Both the position numbers and the translations under genes were made by a program. This document shows, in pieces, positions 51,599 through 59,508 of a stretch of 64,000 bases of DNA. A model generated the notes under the pieces. The model saw only the letters and a list, made by a program, of their open reading frames with translations. It was not told the origin of the DNA and ran no database searches. Where the stretch lies: assembly GCA_035556215.1 (NCBI GenBank), contig DATMFI010000039.1, positions 23,057 through 87,056 on the forward strand, in the 5' to 3' direction. Position 1 is the first letter of the stretch. Each line of letters opens with the position of its first letter. This DNA comes from Palsa-892 sp035556215 (GTDB taxonomy: Bacteria > Pseudomonadota > Alphaproteobacteria > Rhizobiales > Xanthobacteraceae).

Positions 51599-52507
51599 TT
51601 ACGCCGTCTTTTTCTTTGCCGAACGCAGCTCGTCCACCTTGCGATCCCACTTCATATCGCTCGCGAAGGCGAGAGCTTCGTCAGGGTTCATGAACACCGT
51701 TTCTTTTTCACCCGGATAGTTGCGGGTTTTGACGTCATTCATGTAGCGGGTGATCACGTCTTCCATGATCGGGATGAGATCGGTGTAGATGCGCGAGTGG
51801 CGCGGCACGTGCTCTTCCCAAAGGTGGAAAAGATCCGACGAGATGATGTGCACGCCGTGTGCGCAGTTACCCGCGCCAAGGCTGATTACCGGCACCGGCA
51901 GCGTTTCAGCGAGATATTCGGCGACCTCTGAGGTCGTGACTTCGCAGAGAATCGAGAAGCAACCGGCGTCAACCATCGCCTTGGCATCTTCGACCATCTC
52001 TTTGGCCCGCTTCGCAGTCTTGCCCTGCGCGACGAAACCGCCGAGCTGCGGCATGCGCATCGGCGTAATGCCGATATGGCCCTGGACCGGAATGCCGGCG
52101 CGAACGATCGCTTCGATATTCTTGGCGTGATACTTGTTGCCTTCGCATTTCATCACTTCGGCGTTGGCCTCGTGCACGAAGCGGCCGGCGTTTTCCACTG
52201 CCTGCTCCGGCGAAACGTGGAAGCTCCAGTACGGCATGTCGATCATGCGCAGGCCGTATTTCGACCCGCGGTCGATCGCCTGCGCCATCATCATCACTTC
52301 ATCGAAGCTGACCTTCACCGTGCTCTGATGGCCGAACAGGATCATGCCGCCAGTGTCGGAGACGCAGAGAATATCGATGCCAAGACGGTCGGCGACAACC
52401 GCAGTGCGGTAATCATAGGCGGCAAGCTGCGTGATCTGCTCGCCTTTCTTCATCTTTGCCATCAACGTGTTGATGGTAACTTTTTTTCTTGCAGGCGCTT
52501 CAGCCAT
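51599..52507 (-). CDS. Divergent ketopantoate hydroxymethyltransferase-like protein (PanB family)
   Basis: A 302-residue TIM-barrel protein of the PanB family, which transfers a C1 unit from 5,10-methylene-tetrahydrofolate to a 2-keto acid. Active-site acids are kept: Asp51, Asp90 and Glu122 match the metal ligands, and Glu189 the general base. Yet the strand usually reading VGDSLGM is VSDTGGM, the D-x-P-F loop is DMPYWSF, and the GAG loop reads SLGAGNCAHGVH. The substrate pocket may therefore differ from true PanB, and no panC is adjacent. The ATG at 52507 is set by GGGAGGAAA upstream. It follows the GcvT-like gene by 76 bases. A role in capturing the C1 unit from sulfonate oxidation is proposed, not proven. 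Confidence 0.78.
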   Translation of the reverse strand: MAEAPARKKVTINTLMAKMKKGEQITQLAAYDYRTAVVADRLGIDILCVSDTGGMILFGHQSTVKVSFDEVMMMAQAIDRGSKYGLRMIDMPYWSFHVSPEQAVENAGRFVHEANAEVMKCEGNKYHAKNIEAIVRAGIPVQGHIGITPMRMPQLGGFVAQGKTAKRAKEMVEDAKAMVDAGCFSILCEVTTSEVAEYLAETLPVPVISLGAGNCAHGVHIISSDLFHLWEEHVPRHSRIYTDLIPIMEDVITRYMNDVKTRNYPGEKETVFMNPDEALAFASDMKWDRKVDELRSAKKKTA

Positions 52508-52583
52508 CACTTTCCTCCCAGTGGAATATCAGGAGGCTATGGGGCTCCGTGCGAGCGCTTTCGTCAAATACGCTTAAGCTATC

Positions 52584-53612
52584 TTATGTTTGCCCAGAGC
52601 TATTCGCCTGCCATACCGCCCGCGGCCGCAGCTTTTGCCGGTCATAGACGGGCGTATCAGCCTGCGCGACGTTACGGAAAATGCCGCTCGCATCATGTAA
52701 CATTGCGCCCTGCGGCGTTTCGGCAAGTACATAGCCAAGCCCGACGATGCCTCGCGTACAGACGCTTCGGCAGGCCGACGTGACCACGATTTCGCCCGGT
52801 TTCGACGGGCGCGAAAGCGAATTCGAGGGCTGCCACGGCAGCGTTTGAAACGCGCCGGCCTCGGCCGTGAAGCTCACGAGCTTCATCGCCGAAGGCGCGC
52901 CATTCCCGTTTGAATAAAATTTCGCGAGCCCCGCCTCGGCGGGAGAAACCCGAAGGCGAAACTCGTTCGTGAACAGAACAAATCCCGCTTCGATGCGAAG
53001 CGCATCGGCGGCGATGAAGCCCGCAGGCCGGGCCGCTTCCGCAAGCAATCGCCAAAGCTTGCGGGCGTATTCCTGCGCGACGATCAGCTCGAAACCTGCC
53101 TCGCCCGTATAGCCCAGGCGTCCGATCCGGCACGGAATTCCCGCGATGTAACTATCGGCGAATGAAAAATATTTCAGCGCGCGGATTTCCGCAGCGACGC
53201 CTAAACTATCGAGAACATCGAATGAAGCCGGCCCTTGCAGCGCCATGACGACGCTGTCCAGCGTAATATCGCTGACCTGCAAATCCTCATCCTGCATGCC
53301 CAGAAGCGTTTCGATATCCTGCGAACGCCCGCTCATGACATCAAAGGAATCCGGGCCATTCTTCCAGATCGTCAGGTCGGAAAGCGCATGGCCCTCGCCG
53401 TTGACGCGCAGCGCATAAGCAATCCGGCCGTTATCGAGCATCGTCAGCGAGCGGGAGGCGAAGTTCTCCACCGCTTCCCCGGCCCTTATTCCGCTTACGC
53501 GCGCCGTCGCGATGAACGAAAAATCGAACAGTGCGCAGTCGTCCCGGCAGGCCCTCGCCTCGCCGAACGGGTCGCCATAGTCGGCCCTGAGCTCGACGCC
53601 GTTGATGTTCAC
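52584..53612 (-). CDS. GcvT-like folate-dependent aminomethyltransferase/demethylase family protein
   Basis: A 342-residue member of the GcvT/DmdA/YgfZ fold, whose members bind tetrahydrofolate and move C1 groups to it. Family marks: CALFDFSFIATARVSGIRAG, the DLTI strand after GEGHALS that holds the folate-contacting Asp, RLGYTGEAGFELIVAQEYAR, and DALRIEAGFVLFTNEFRLRV. The GTG at 53612 is chosen because it overlaps the TauE stop as GTGA, so it is translationally coupled; the longer frame reads back into tauE. No gcvH, gcvP or gcvR gene is near, so it is not part of a glycine cleavage system. Demethylation or formaldehyde transfer to folate is a reasonable guess. Confidence 0.8.
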   Translation of the reverse strand: MNINGVELRADYGDPFGEARACRDDCALFDFSFIATARVSGIRAGEAVENFASRSLTMLDNGRIAYALRVNGEGHALSDLTIWKNGPDSFDVMSGRSQDIETLLGMQDEDLQVSDITLDSVVMALQGPASFDVLDSLGVAAEIRALKYFSFADSYIAGIPCRIGRLGYTGEAGFELIVAQEYARKLWRLLAEAARPAGFIAADALRIEAGFVLFTNEFRLRVSPAEAGLAKFYSNGNGAPSAMKLVSFTAEAGAFQTLPWQPSNSLSRPSKPGEIVVTSACRSVCTRGIVGLGYVLAETPQGAMLHDASGIFRNVAQADTPVYDRQKLRPRAVWQANSSGQT

Positions 53613-54373
53613 TTGACCATTCTCCACACCGCGGTGGACAGGATGCCGCAACCGATCACGACGAGCGCGGCCGAAACGATGCGCCGCAAGGTTTCGCGCG
53701 GCACGACATGCGCGAGCTTGGCGCCGTACCAGGTGCCGATGGTCAAGGTGACACCGAGGATCGCCGCAAGGATGAGATCGAGCGTGCCGTACATCAGATT
53801 TCCAACCGTCGCCGCAACTGCGATCGGGATCTGAATCACCTGGCTTAATCCGACGGCGGTCAGCACCGGAACGCTCGCCGCGACCAAAATCGGCACCAGC
53901 ACCAGCGGCCCGCCTGTTCCCGTCACCGACGACACGAAACCGGTGAATGCGCCGATGCCGAACATCGTCTTGCCGGATATGGCGTGTTGCGGTGCGTTTT
54001 CGACATGCGGTTTTCGCAGCGCATTCACACCTGAAAGCAGCGTGAGCAGTCCGAGACCGATTTCAAGCCAGCGCGGATTGACGACACTCACCGCCCATGC
54101 GCCCGCAAAGGCGGTGGGCGCTGCTGCGAGACACAAAAGGCCCGACATGTCCCACGGGATCGACTTGTGCTTGGCGAAGACGAAAGTTCCTACAACCCCA
54201 GATAGGATGTAGGCGAAGATCGCGGCCGGAATCCCGATTTGGATTGGAATACCGCCGAGAAAAACCAGCGCAGGCACGAGGATAACGCCGCCGATGCCGA
54301 TGCAACCGATCATCAAGCCCGAGATGCCGCCGAGCAACGCGACACAGATGAGTTCGAAAATCTGAAGTTGCAT
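53609..54373 (-). CDS. TauE/SafE-family membrane protein, probable sulfite (or sulfonate) exporter
   Basis: A 254-residue inner-membrane protein with about eight helices in two TauE halves: FELICVALLGGISGLMIGCI with GIGGVILVPAL after it, and FGIGAFTGFVSSVTGTGGPL. These Gly-rich repeats are the family hallmark. TauE/SafE members export sulfite, sulfoacetate or other small organosulfur acids. The ATG at 54373 is preferred to the TTG at 54391 as it directly precedes the first helix. It is the first gene of a three-gene operon with the GcvT-like and PanB-like genes and is divergent from a LysR gene; the oxygenase genes on the other side support sulfite as cargo. Confidence 0.87.
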   Translation of the reverse strand: MQLQIFELICVALLGGISGLMIGCIGIGGVILVPALVFLGGIPIQIGIPAAIFAYILSGVVGTFVFAKHKSIPWDMSGLLCLAAAPTAFAGAWAVSVVNPRWLEIGLGLLTLLSGVNALRKPHVENAPQHAISGKTMFGIGAFTGFVSSVTGTGGPLVLVPILVAASVPVLTAVGLSQVIQIPIAVAATVGNLMYGTLDLILAAILGVTLTIGTWYGAKLAHVVPRETLRRIVSAALVVIGCGILSTAVWRMVK

Positions 54374-54403
54374 TCCGAAATCCCCCAACAAATTCCGCGG
54401 CGC

Positions 54404-54467
54404 ATCAAAGATTTGATCTATTTTGTGTTCGATAGCCTTAAATCGCGCCTATTTTAGATTTGATCTA
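54404..54467. promoter_or_regulatory. Paired LysR-type boxes between tauE and lysR
   Basis: A 13-base direct repeat AGATTTGATCTAT occurs at 54409-54421 and 54456-54468, 47 bases apart. The second copy lies in TAGATTTGATCTA (54455-54467), an exact T-N11-A LysR motif with dyad TAGAT-N3-ATCTA. The first (54408-54420) has the inner dyad AGAT-TTG-ATCT, and also overlaps ATCAAA-GA-TTTGAT (54404-54417). Each copy lies about 36 bases from one of the two divergent starts. This fits binding by the adjacent LysR protein, controlling both itself and the tauE operon. Confidence 0.65.
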
Positions 54468-54504
54468 TCATGGCATAGGCCCTCTCGGACGGATGGGACT
54501 TGTC

Positions 54505-55476
54505 ATGTTTATCCGGCAGTTTCGCTACCTCGTTGCTGTTGCTGAAGAGCGGCATTTCGGACGCGCGGCGCACCGCTGCAACGTCACGCAGCCCAGTCTC
54601 TCGAGCGGCATCAAGCAGCTCGAACTTGAACTTGGCGTGCCGATTTTTCTGCGTGGGCGCGGACAGCGCTTCCAGGGGCTGACCGCCGAAGGCGAACGTG
54701 TCGCAAGCTGGTCGCGCGGCGTCCTCGCCTACTGCGACGCGATGCGCAAAGAAATCGCGATGATGAAAAAAGACCTGATCGGTCATCTGCGCCTCGGCGC
54801 GATGCCGTCGATGTCGCCGGTTCTGCCGTCGGTGCTGCAAACTTTTCGCAGCGAATACCCCGGCGTTCGCGTCGACGTTCAGTTCATCGGCAACGAAGCG
54901 ATGAAGCTTGGGCTGAACAATTTTGCGCTCGATGTCGCGCTCACTTATCTCGACAAGGCCGATCTCGGCCGCAAGAACACGCTGCCGATCTACACCGAGC
55001 GCATGAGCCTCCTGGTACCGGACACGCAGCAGTTCAAGAAAAAGAAAACCATCACCTGGCGCGAAGCCGCCGACGTTCCGCTGGCCATGCTTCGTCCTTC
55101 GATGCACGAGCGGCGTTTCGTCGATCGCGTATTCAAGAGCGTCGGCTGCTCGCCGGTGCCGCATGTCGAATCGGAATCGATTCTGCACCTGATGTTTCAG
55201 ACGCAATGCACCGAGCTCTGCACAATCATCCCTTCGCACTTCGCTCATATGCCCGGCCTCTTCAAAGGCACGCGGGCGCTCCCGCTGGTCGATCCGGTGG
55301 TGAGCCAGGAGGTCGGCCTGTTCTGGGCGGAAGGCGAGATCGTGCTGCCGATGGCCAATGCCTTCGTGACGATCCTCAAGGAATTCAGCAAGTCGGGTAC
55401 GCTGCAAAAGCGCATCGAAGAGGATGAGGCACCCCCCTCTCTCATCGACGCATCCAAAAAGCTGAAGCGGGCATAA
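54505..55476 (+). CDS. LysR-family transcriptional regulator (OxyR/CbbR-like size)
   Basis: A 323-residue LysR regulator with helix-turn-helix at ~15-40 (FGRAAHRCNVTQPSLSSGIK) and the effector domain from ~95 (GHLRLGAMPSMSPVLPSVLQ). The start at 54505 (MFIRQFRYLV) is typical of the family; an ATG at 54493 would add MGLV. It is divergent from the tauE operon, with symmetrical T-N11-A boxes between, and convergent with the msm operon, ending 9 bases from its last gene. It is the best candidate for the regulator of the sulfonate genes; the inducer may be the sulfonate or sulfite. Confidence 0.92.
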   Translation: MFIRQFRYLVAVAEERHFGRAAHRCNVTQPSLSSGIKQLELELGVPIFLRGRGQRFQGLTAEGERVASWSRGVLAYCDAMRKEIAMMKKDLIGHLRLGAMPSMSPVLPSVLQTFRSEYPGVRVDVQFIGNEAMKLGLNNFALDVALTYLDKADLGRKNTLPIYTERMSLLVPDTQQFKKKKTITWREAADVPLAMLRPSMHERRFVDRVFKSVGCSPVPHVESESILHLMFQTQCTELCTIIPSHFAHMPGLFKGTRALPLVDPVVSQEVGLFWAEGEIVLPMANAFVTILKEFSKSGTLQKRIEEDEAPPSLIDASKKLKRA

Positions 55477-55485
55477 GAGCGGCGC

Positions 55486-56241
55486 CTACGCAGAGATGAA
55501 CTGCGCTGCCGCAAGGCCGGGATTGCTTTCCTTTGCCAGTTCCGAAGCGCTCAGCATTGCGGGCTTCCGCTCGCCGGCTTTCTTGGCGAAGAAATACGGC
55601 TCAGCCTTTTCGTCACCGATCGCGAAGCCGCAGCTCGTTTCCGGCCCATTCTTGGTCTCATAAACGAGCGTCACCGTTTGCGGCAACGCCAGGATCCGCG
55701 CTCCGTGGCTCGCCGAGGAAAGCACCGAAGCCGCATTCCGGCACCACACGACGAGCTTCGCGAGCCCTTCGCGGCAAGCTTCCGGTGAATGATCTTCGGC
55801 GTCGCCCGTCATCAGGTTTGGCATCGGATAAGGCAGCTTCTTCGAGAATTTCGAGCGATCGATGCCCCGGTGCAGCAGCTCTACCAGGAGCCAAGCCTCG
55901 ACCTTGGCGGGCGAATGCTCTTCCGGATCGAAGATGTGCGGAACGGCACGCCCATATTCGGAGAATTGCATCTCGAGATTGGCGAGACGCAATTCCAGCG
56001 TCAGCTGCTTCTCGAACTGCTGTGTAACGAAGGCCGGGTTGGCCGAGCGAAACTCCAGAATGACCCGTTCTTCCGGCATCTTGCTCGTTACGTAGCTGTT
56101 GGCGATCCGCGCCAGCCACTGCACGAGATTGAGCGTTTCCATGCGCGCCAGCGCGAACTCCTTTTCGCTGGCTTCGGGGATGTCTTCCCAGACAGGTACA
56201 GCCATCGCCGGTGTCACCTTCGCATTAGCCGAACTTGTCAT
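55486..56241 (-). CDS. Conserved-looking protein of unknown function, last gene of the msm operon
   Basis: A 251-residue soluble protein that I do not recognise. There is no signal peptide and no membrane helix. Visible features are a helical N-terminal third (ALARMETLNLVQWLARIANS), HIFDPEEHSPAKVEAWLLVE, two cysteines 13 residues apart (CREGLAKLVVWCR) and a beta-rich C-terminal third (LPQTVTLVYETKNGPE). Its start overlaps the reductase stop by 17 bases, so it is translated with the oxygenase genes. Candidates by context are an assembly factor or stabilising protein for the oxygenase, or an enzyme acting on its product; none is supported by motif. Confidence 0.8.
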   Translation of the reverse strand: MTSSANAKVTPAMAVPVWEDIPEASEKEFALARMETLNLVQWLARIANSYVTSKMPEERVILEFRSANPAFVTQQFEKQLTLELRLANLEMQFSEYGRAVPHIFDPEEHSPAKVEAWLLVELLHRGIDRSKFSKKLPYPMPNLMTGDAEDHSPEACREGLAKLVVWCRNAASVLSSASHGARILALPQTVTLVYETKNGPETSCGFAIGDEKAEPYFFAKKAGERKPAMLSASELAKESNPGLAAAQFISA

Positions 56242-57262
56242 ATCGAATGCTCCCTACGGTCATTCCGCTGCCGAGCAGGGTACGAATCGCGCCGTCCACC
56301 ATTGGCGGCGGCCCCGCGATGTAGGCGATCGCGTTCTCGCCGCGATCGCCAAGGCCGTTCTTCGCGACCTCGTGCACCATGCCGGTGGCGAGCTTCAGAT
56401 TTGGATATTGCTCGTGAACTTCGCTCACCGATTCTTCGTGCGAGAGCGCGATCGTCACTTCGAGATTGCCGTGCGAACGCGACACGAAGTCGGAGAGCGG
56501 AGCGAGATAAAACGTGTCCTGGTGCGTCCTCACGCCGAAAAACACCGTGCCCTTGTGATTACGGAAATAATCGACATGCACGGCGTGTTCGAGAATGGAC
56601 ATCATGCCCGCGACGCCCGAACCGCCGGCGATGCAGACGATATCCTTGTCTTCGCTGGGCCGGAAAACCGCCCGTCCGAGCGGCCCGAAGACGGTGACCG
56701 CTTCTTCGGCCTTGCGATCGCCGAACAGCCAGGCACTGAATTTCCCGTCGGCTTTCTGCTTCAGAACAAGCTGGATGTGATCCGACGGCGCCGTCGTGAA
56801 GTTCACCATCGAATAGGCACGGCCGCCTTCAAAGTCAGGTGTCTCGACAACGATGAACTGACCCGCCTCGAACTGTATCGGCTCCGAAAGATGAAGGTCG
56901 AAATGCGCAACATCCTTCGTCAGCGGCTTGATGTTGCGGATCTTGCCGGCGCGCTTGGCCGGGCGGCCCGATTCCACGATCTTCAGCTCCGATGGCACCA
57001 TGATCGAGCAATCCGACCGAGGCCGCGTCTGGCACATCAGGATATCGCCCTTTTCGGGCTTGAGGCGCTTGCCGCCGGGCGCCTCTTTCCACAGCACCTC
57101 GTATTCCCCGCCGACGACGCGGGCGCGGCAAGTGCCGCAAGTTCCGGTCGCGCATTCGTAGGGAAGCGTCAGCCCCTCGCGCAGGCCCGCATACAGGATT
57201 GTTTCGCGTTCGCCGCAATCGAAGCTGTGTTCGCCGTTCTTACTCTGGACCGAGATTTTCAT
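56225..57262 (-). CDS. msmD: Methanesulfonate monooxygenase reductase component
   Basis: A 345-residue reductase that passes electrons from NAD(P)H through FAD and a [2Fe-2S] cluster to the ferredoxin. The plant-type cluster is at Cys37, Cys42, Cys45 (YECATGTCGTC) and Cys77 (ILMCQ). The FAD site is GGRAYSMVNF, and the nicotinamide-nucleotide site is IVCIAGGSGVAGMMSILEHA. Size and position (fourth after A, B and C) agree with MsmD of Methylosulfonomonas. It follows msmC after 12 bases and overlaps the next gene by 17. The fold alone would also fit reductases of other Rieske oxygenases. Confidence 0.82.
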   Translation of the reverse strand: MKISVQSKNGEHSFDCGERETILYAGLREGLTLPYECATGTCGTCRARVVGGEYEVLWKEAPGGKRLKPEKGDILMCQTRPRSDCSIMVPSELKIVESGRPAKRAGKIRNIKPLTKDVAHFDLHLSEPIQFEAGQFIVVETPDFEGGRAYSMVNFTTAPSDHIQLVLKQKADGKFSAWLFGDRKAEEAVTVFGPLGRAVFRPSEDKDIVCIAGGSGVAGMMSILEHAVHVDYFRNHKGTVFFGVRTHQDTFYLAPLSDFVSRSHGNLEVTIALSHEESVSEVHEQYPNLKLATGMVHEVAKNGLGDRGENAIAYIAGPPPMVDGAIRTLLGSGMTVGSIRYDKFG

Positions 57263-57274
57263 TCGATCACAAGC

Positions 57275-57646
57275 TCACTTGAAGAAATCGTCGTCGTCGC
57301 CGCCGCCCTCTTCCTCGAAGTCGTAGACCAGTTCCTGATCGACGTTGGCGAAGATCACGCCGTTCTCTTCCTTCGATTCGTAAATTTTCAGCGGCTTTTC
57401 GGTTTCGGCACCCTTCAGTTCGAGCGTCTTCAGGTCCCAGGCCCAAAGATGCTTCGAACAGGTTAGCGAACAACGGACGACGATTCCCGATTCTTCCAGC
57501 GGCTCTTCCATGTGCGGGCAGAGCGGCGGGATGACGCGGAACCCCTCGCCGTAGTTTATGACCAGAACATCAAAGCCGTTGACGTTGTATTTCTTGGTCG
57601 AATTGGCCGAGATTTCCGACGCATCGCAAATTTTTGTCCAGCTCAT
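57275..57646 (-). CDS. msmC: Methanesulfonate monooxygenase Rieske ferredoxin component
   Basis: A 123-residue Rieske [2Fe-2S] ferredoxin that carries electrons from the reductase to the oxygenase. The cluster site is C-x-H-x17-C-x2-H: CPH in VIPPLCPHMEEPL, then CSKH in SLTCSKHLWAWDL. The C-terminus is strongly acidic (EEEGGGDDDD), probably a docking surface. Length matches MsmC (~122). It lies 27 bases after msmB and 12 before msmD. The normal x17 spacing contrasts with the x26 of the large subunit. Confidence 0.85.
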   Translation of the reverse strand: MSWTKICDASEISANSTKKYNVNGFDVLVINYGEGFRVIPPLCPHMEEPLEESGIVVRCSLTCSKHLWAWDLKTLELKGAETEKPLKIYESKEENGVIFANVDQELVYDFEEEGGGDDDDFFK

Positions 57647-57673
57647 TTTCGTTCTTTTCTTCCACCGCGACGC

Positions 57674-58153
57674 TTAGATCGGCCAATGCGAGCCCTTGTC
57701 GAGCCGGCGATTTTCCAGGCGTACCTCGCGGCTGATGAATTTCGCCTTGCCGTCCTTGATCTTCAGCTTATCGATGTATTTACCGACGAGGAACAAGCGG
57801 CTTTCGCCCGCATCGATGTGCGAATTGATGCCGTCGAGCAGATTCTGATAGACGACGAACGAACTGACCGCATGCGCGACCCCGTCGCCGTTCATCTCGA
57901 CCGTGTAGACCGAGGTATGACGGGTCAACGGCGAATGATCGGTGTTGTGCTTGGGCAAAAGCTTGATCAGGTTATCGAGGCCCTTCCGGTCGAGCGAGAG
58001 ATAGGTCATGTCTTTGTTGATTTCCGGACTCCAGGACCGGATCGCATATTCGAATTCGTCGTCACATTCCTTCAGCCATCCTTCCCAATCCTGCTTGTCG
58101 AGCGAGATAGCAGAACGATAGATAGCATCACGAACAAGATTGGCCGTTTCCAC
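57674..58153 (-). CDS. msmB: Methanesulfonate monooxygenase hydroxylase, small (beta) subunit
   Basis: A 159-residue beta subunit of a Rieske non-haem iron oxygenase (SnoaL-like, NTF2-type fold). It has the usual N-terminal helix (RDAIYRSAISLDKQDWEGWL), FEYAIRSWSPE, and the closing strand KAKFISREVRLENRRLD. The beta subunit has a structural role in the hetero-oligomer. It follows msmA after 104 bases that contain a strong stem-loop. Slightly shorter than the ~180 residues reported for MsmB. Confidence 0.82.
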   Translation of the reverse strand: METANLVRDAIYRSAISLDKQDWEGWLKECDDEFEYAIRSWSPEINKDMTYLSLDRKGLDNLIKLLPKHNTDHSPLTRHTSVYTVEMNGDGVAHAVSSFVVYQNLLDGINSHIDAGESRLFLVGKYIDKLKIKDGKAKFISREVRLENRRLDKGSHWPI

Positions 58154-58223
58154 GTTATTTCCCCATAGCGTTACTGCACCCGGCGCGTTTACGGCCGGAG
58201 ATTTTTGATCGACGATAGAAGAA

Positions 58224-58250
58224 CCGGCCGGCGGACAAACCGCCGGCCGG
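58224..58250 (-). promoter_or_regulatory. Intercistronic stem-loop between msmA and msmB
   Basis: Perfect 11-base arms CCGGCCGGCGG (58224-58234) and CCGCCGGCCGG (58240-58250) around a 5-base loop, starting 7 bases after the msmA stop on the minus strand and followed by TTCTTC. All but the loop are G or C. It may protect the msmA message or partly stop transcription, giving more large subunit than downstream products. Confidence 0.75.
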
Positions 58251-58257
58251 ATTCTGC

Positions 58258-59508
58258 TTATTCAGCTGCGACCGACGCTTCTTCGGCGAACGGCTTCTCC
58301 GGATGACTCGGCATCCGGTTCATCCAGCGGCCCCACTCTTCGTAGTAGTGGCGCATGCCGTTCTCGTCGTGAATCGTCTGGTTCTCGTGACGGCCGAGCA
58401 GCAAGCGGCGCGGCTCCGAGCCGGTGAGCATGGCCGACCCCTGGCCCTGCACGCCGATGAGATCTTCGTGCAGATTGCGTCCGAACGGACCCCAGATCGA
58501 GTTGTGATGGTCGATGCGGGTCTTCCGCTCTTCCGGCGTGTCGCGCTTGAGGCCAAGACCGCGATACTCGATCATCACCTTATTCGGGCCGAGCGGTGTC
58601 ACGATATCGCAACGCAGCGCCGAACCGCGCAGGTTGAAGTTCATACCGGGGAACAGGTCGATCATGTACCACTGATTCGGCGGCAAGTGCGGGAACGACA
58701 ACGCCGCACGGCTGTCGAAGCCTTCGTACTTCTCATAGTTCACTTCGAAGGTGCCGACGGTGATGTGGCCGTGATCGAACGCCGAGTTCTTGCGCGCGAA
58801 GTACGCGTCGTTAAAGCCGGTGACGCGGTTATGGTAGTGCATGAAGTCGTGATAGAATTCGCAGTTGGTGTCGTGCCACAGCTTGTAGTTCGTGTTCACG
58901 ATCGCCTTGTGATAATGGAAAACCTCGAGCGGTTCGGCATCGATTGATTTGCGCAGGCACTCGAACGCCGCCGAGCCCCAGTCTTCCAGCGAGACGGCGG
59001 GATTGTCGTCGAGATTGACCCAAACGAAACCGCCGAACTTCACTTCGCAGCGCAAGCGGCGCAGACCGATGTCTTCCTTGCAAAGACGGTCCTGGTAGCC
59101 TTCCTTTTCGCGGCTGATGTAAACGCAGTTGCCCTTCATGTCGTACTGCCATGCATGGAACATGCAGGTCATACGCTTCGGGTTGCCCGAGGGCTGACCC
59201 TCGAGGAAGCTACCGGCCGGGCGGCGCTCGATCATCATGCCGCGGTGCGGGCAGACGTTCAGAAAGGCGCGGACTTCATTGTCCGGGCCGCGGCAGACGA
59301 CGATCGGCTCGCGGGCGATCGACATCGTGCGAAAATCGTAAGGCTTGGGCAGCTCTGATTCGTGGCAGACCGGAATCCACGTTTTCTTGAAGATTTTCTC
59401 GAGTTCCTCTTCGAAAATCTGCGGGTCCGAGTAAATCCGGCTGTCAACCCACTCGTTCATCTTGAGATTGGGTTCGCTGGTCCATTGGCGGTGGTTTTTG
59501 GCGACCAT
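58258..59508 (-). CDS. msmA: Methanesulfonate monooxygenase hydroxylase, large (alpha) subunit
   Basis: The catalytic subunit, 416 residues (MsmA ~414), of a Rieske oxygenase that converts methanesulfonate with O2 and NADH to formaldehyde and sulfite. The Rieske site is Cys86, His88, then 26 residues, then Cys115, His118 (CPHRG ... CMFHAWQYD). Most Rieske oxygenases have 15-18 residues there; the x26 spacing is the known peculiarity of MsmA. The mononuclear iron site is around 215-226, NCEFYHDFMHYH, where the acid bridging the two metals appears to be Glu217 instead of Asp, with His220 and His224. The ATG at 59508 has AAGGAGA seven bases upstream. A different small sulfonate remains possible as substrate. 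Confidence 0.82.
   Translation of the reverse strand: MVAKNHRQWTSEPNLKMNEWVDSRIYSDPQIFEEELEKIFKKTWIPVCHESELPKPYDFRTMSIAREPIVVCRGPDNEVRAFLNVCPHRGMMIERRPAGSFLEGQPSGNPKRMTCMFHAWQYDMKGNCVYISREKEGYQDRLCKEDIGLRRLRCEVKFGGFVWVNLDDNPAVSLEDWGSAAFECLRKSIDAEPLEVFHYHKAIVNTNYKLWHDTNCEFYHDFMHYHNRVTGFNDAYFARKNSAFDHGHITVGTFEVNYEKYEGFDSRAALSFPHLPPNQWYMIDLFPGMNFNLRGSALRCDIVTPLGPNKVMIEYRGLGLKRDTPEERKTRIDHHNSIWGPFGRNLHEDLIGVQGQGSAMLTGSEPRRLLLGRHENQTIHDENGMRHYYEEWGRWMNRMPSHPEKPFAEEASVAAE

Noticed and set aside
52584..53612. Glycine cleavage T protein (gcvT) as a firm name
   Set aside because: No gcvH or gcvP nearby, the sequence is divergent, and the operon partners are an exporter and a PanB-like protein.
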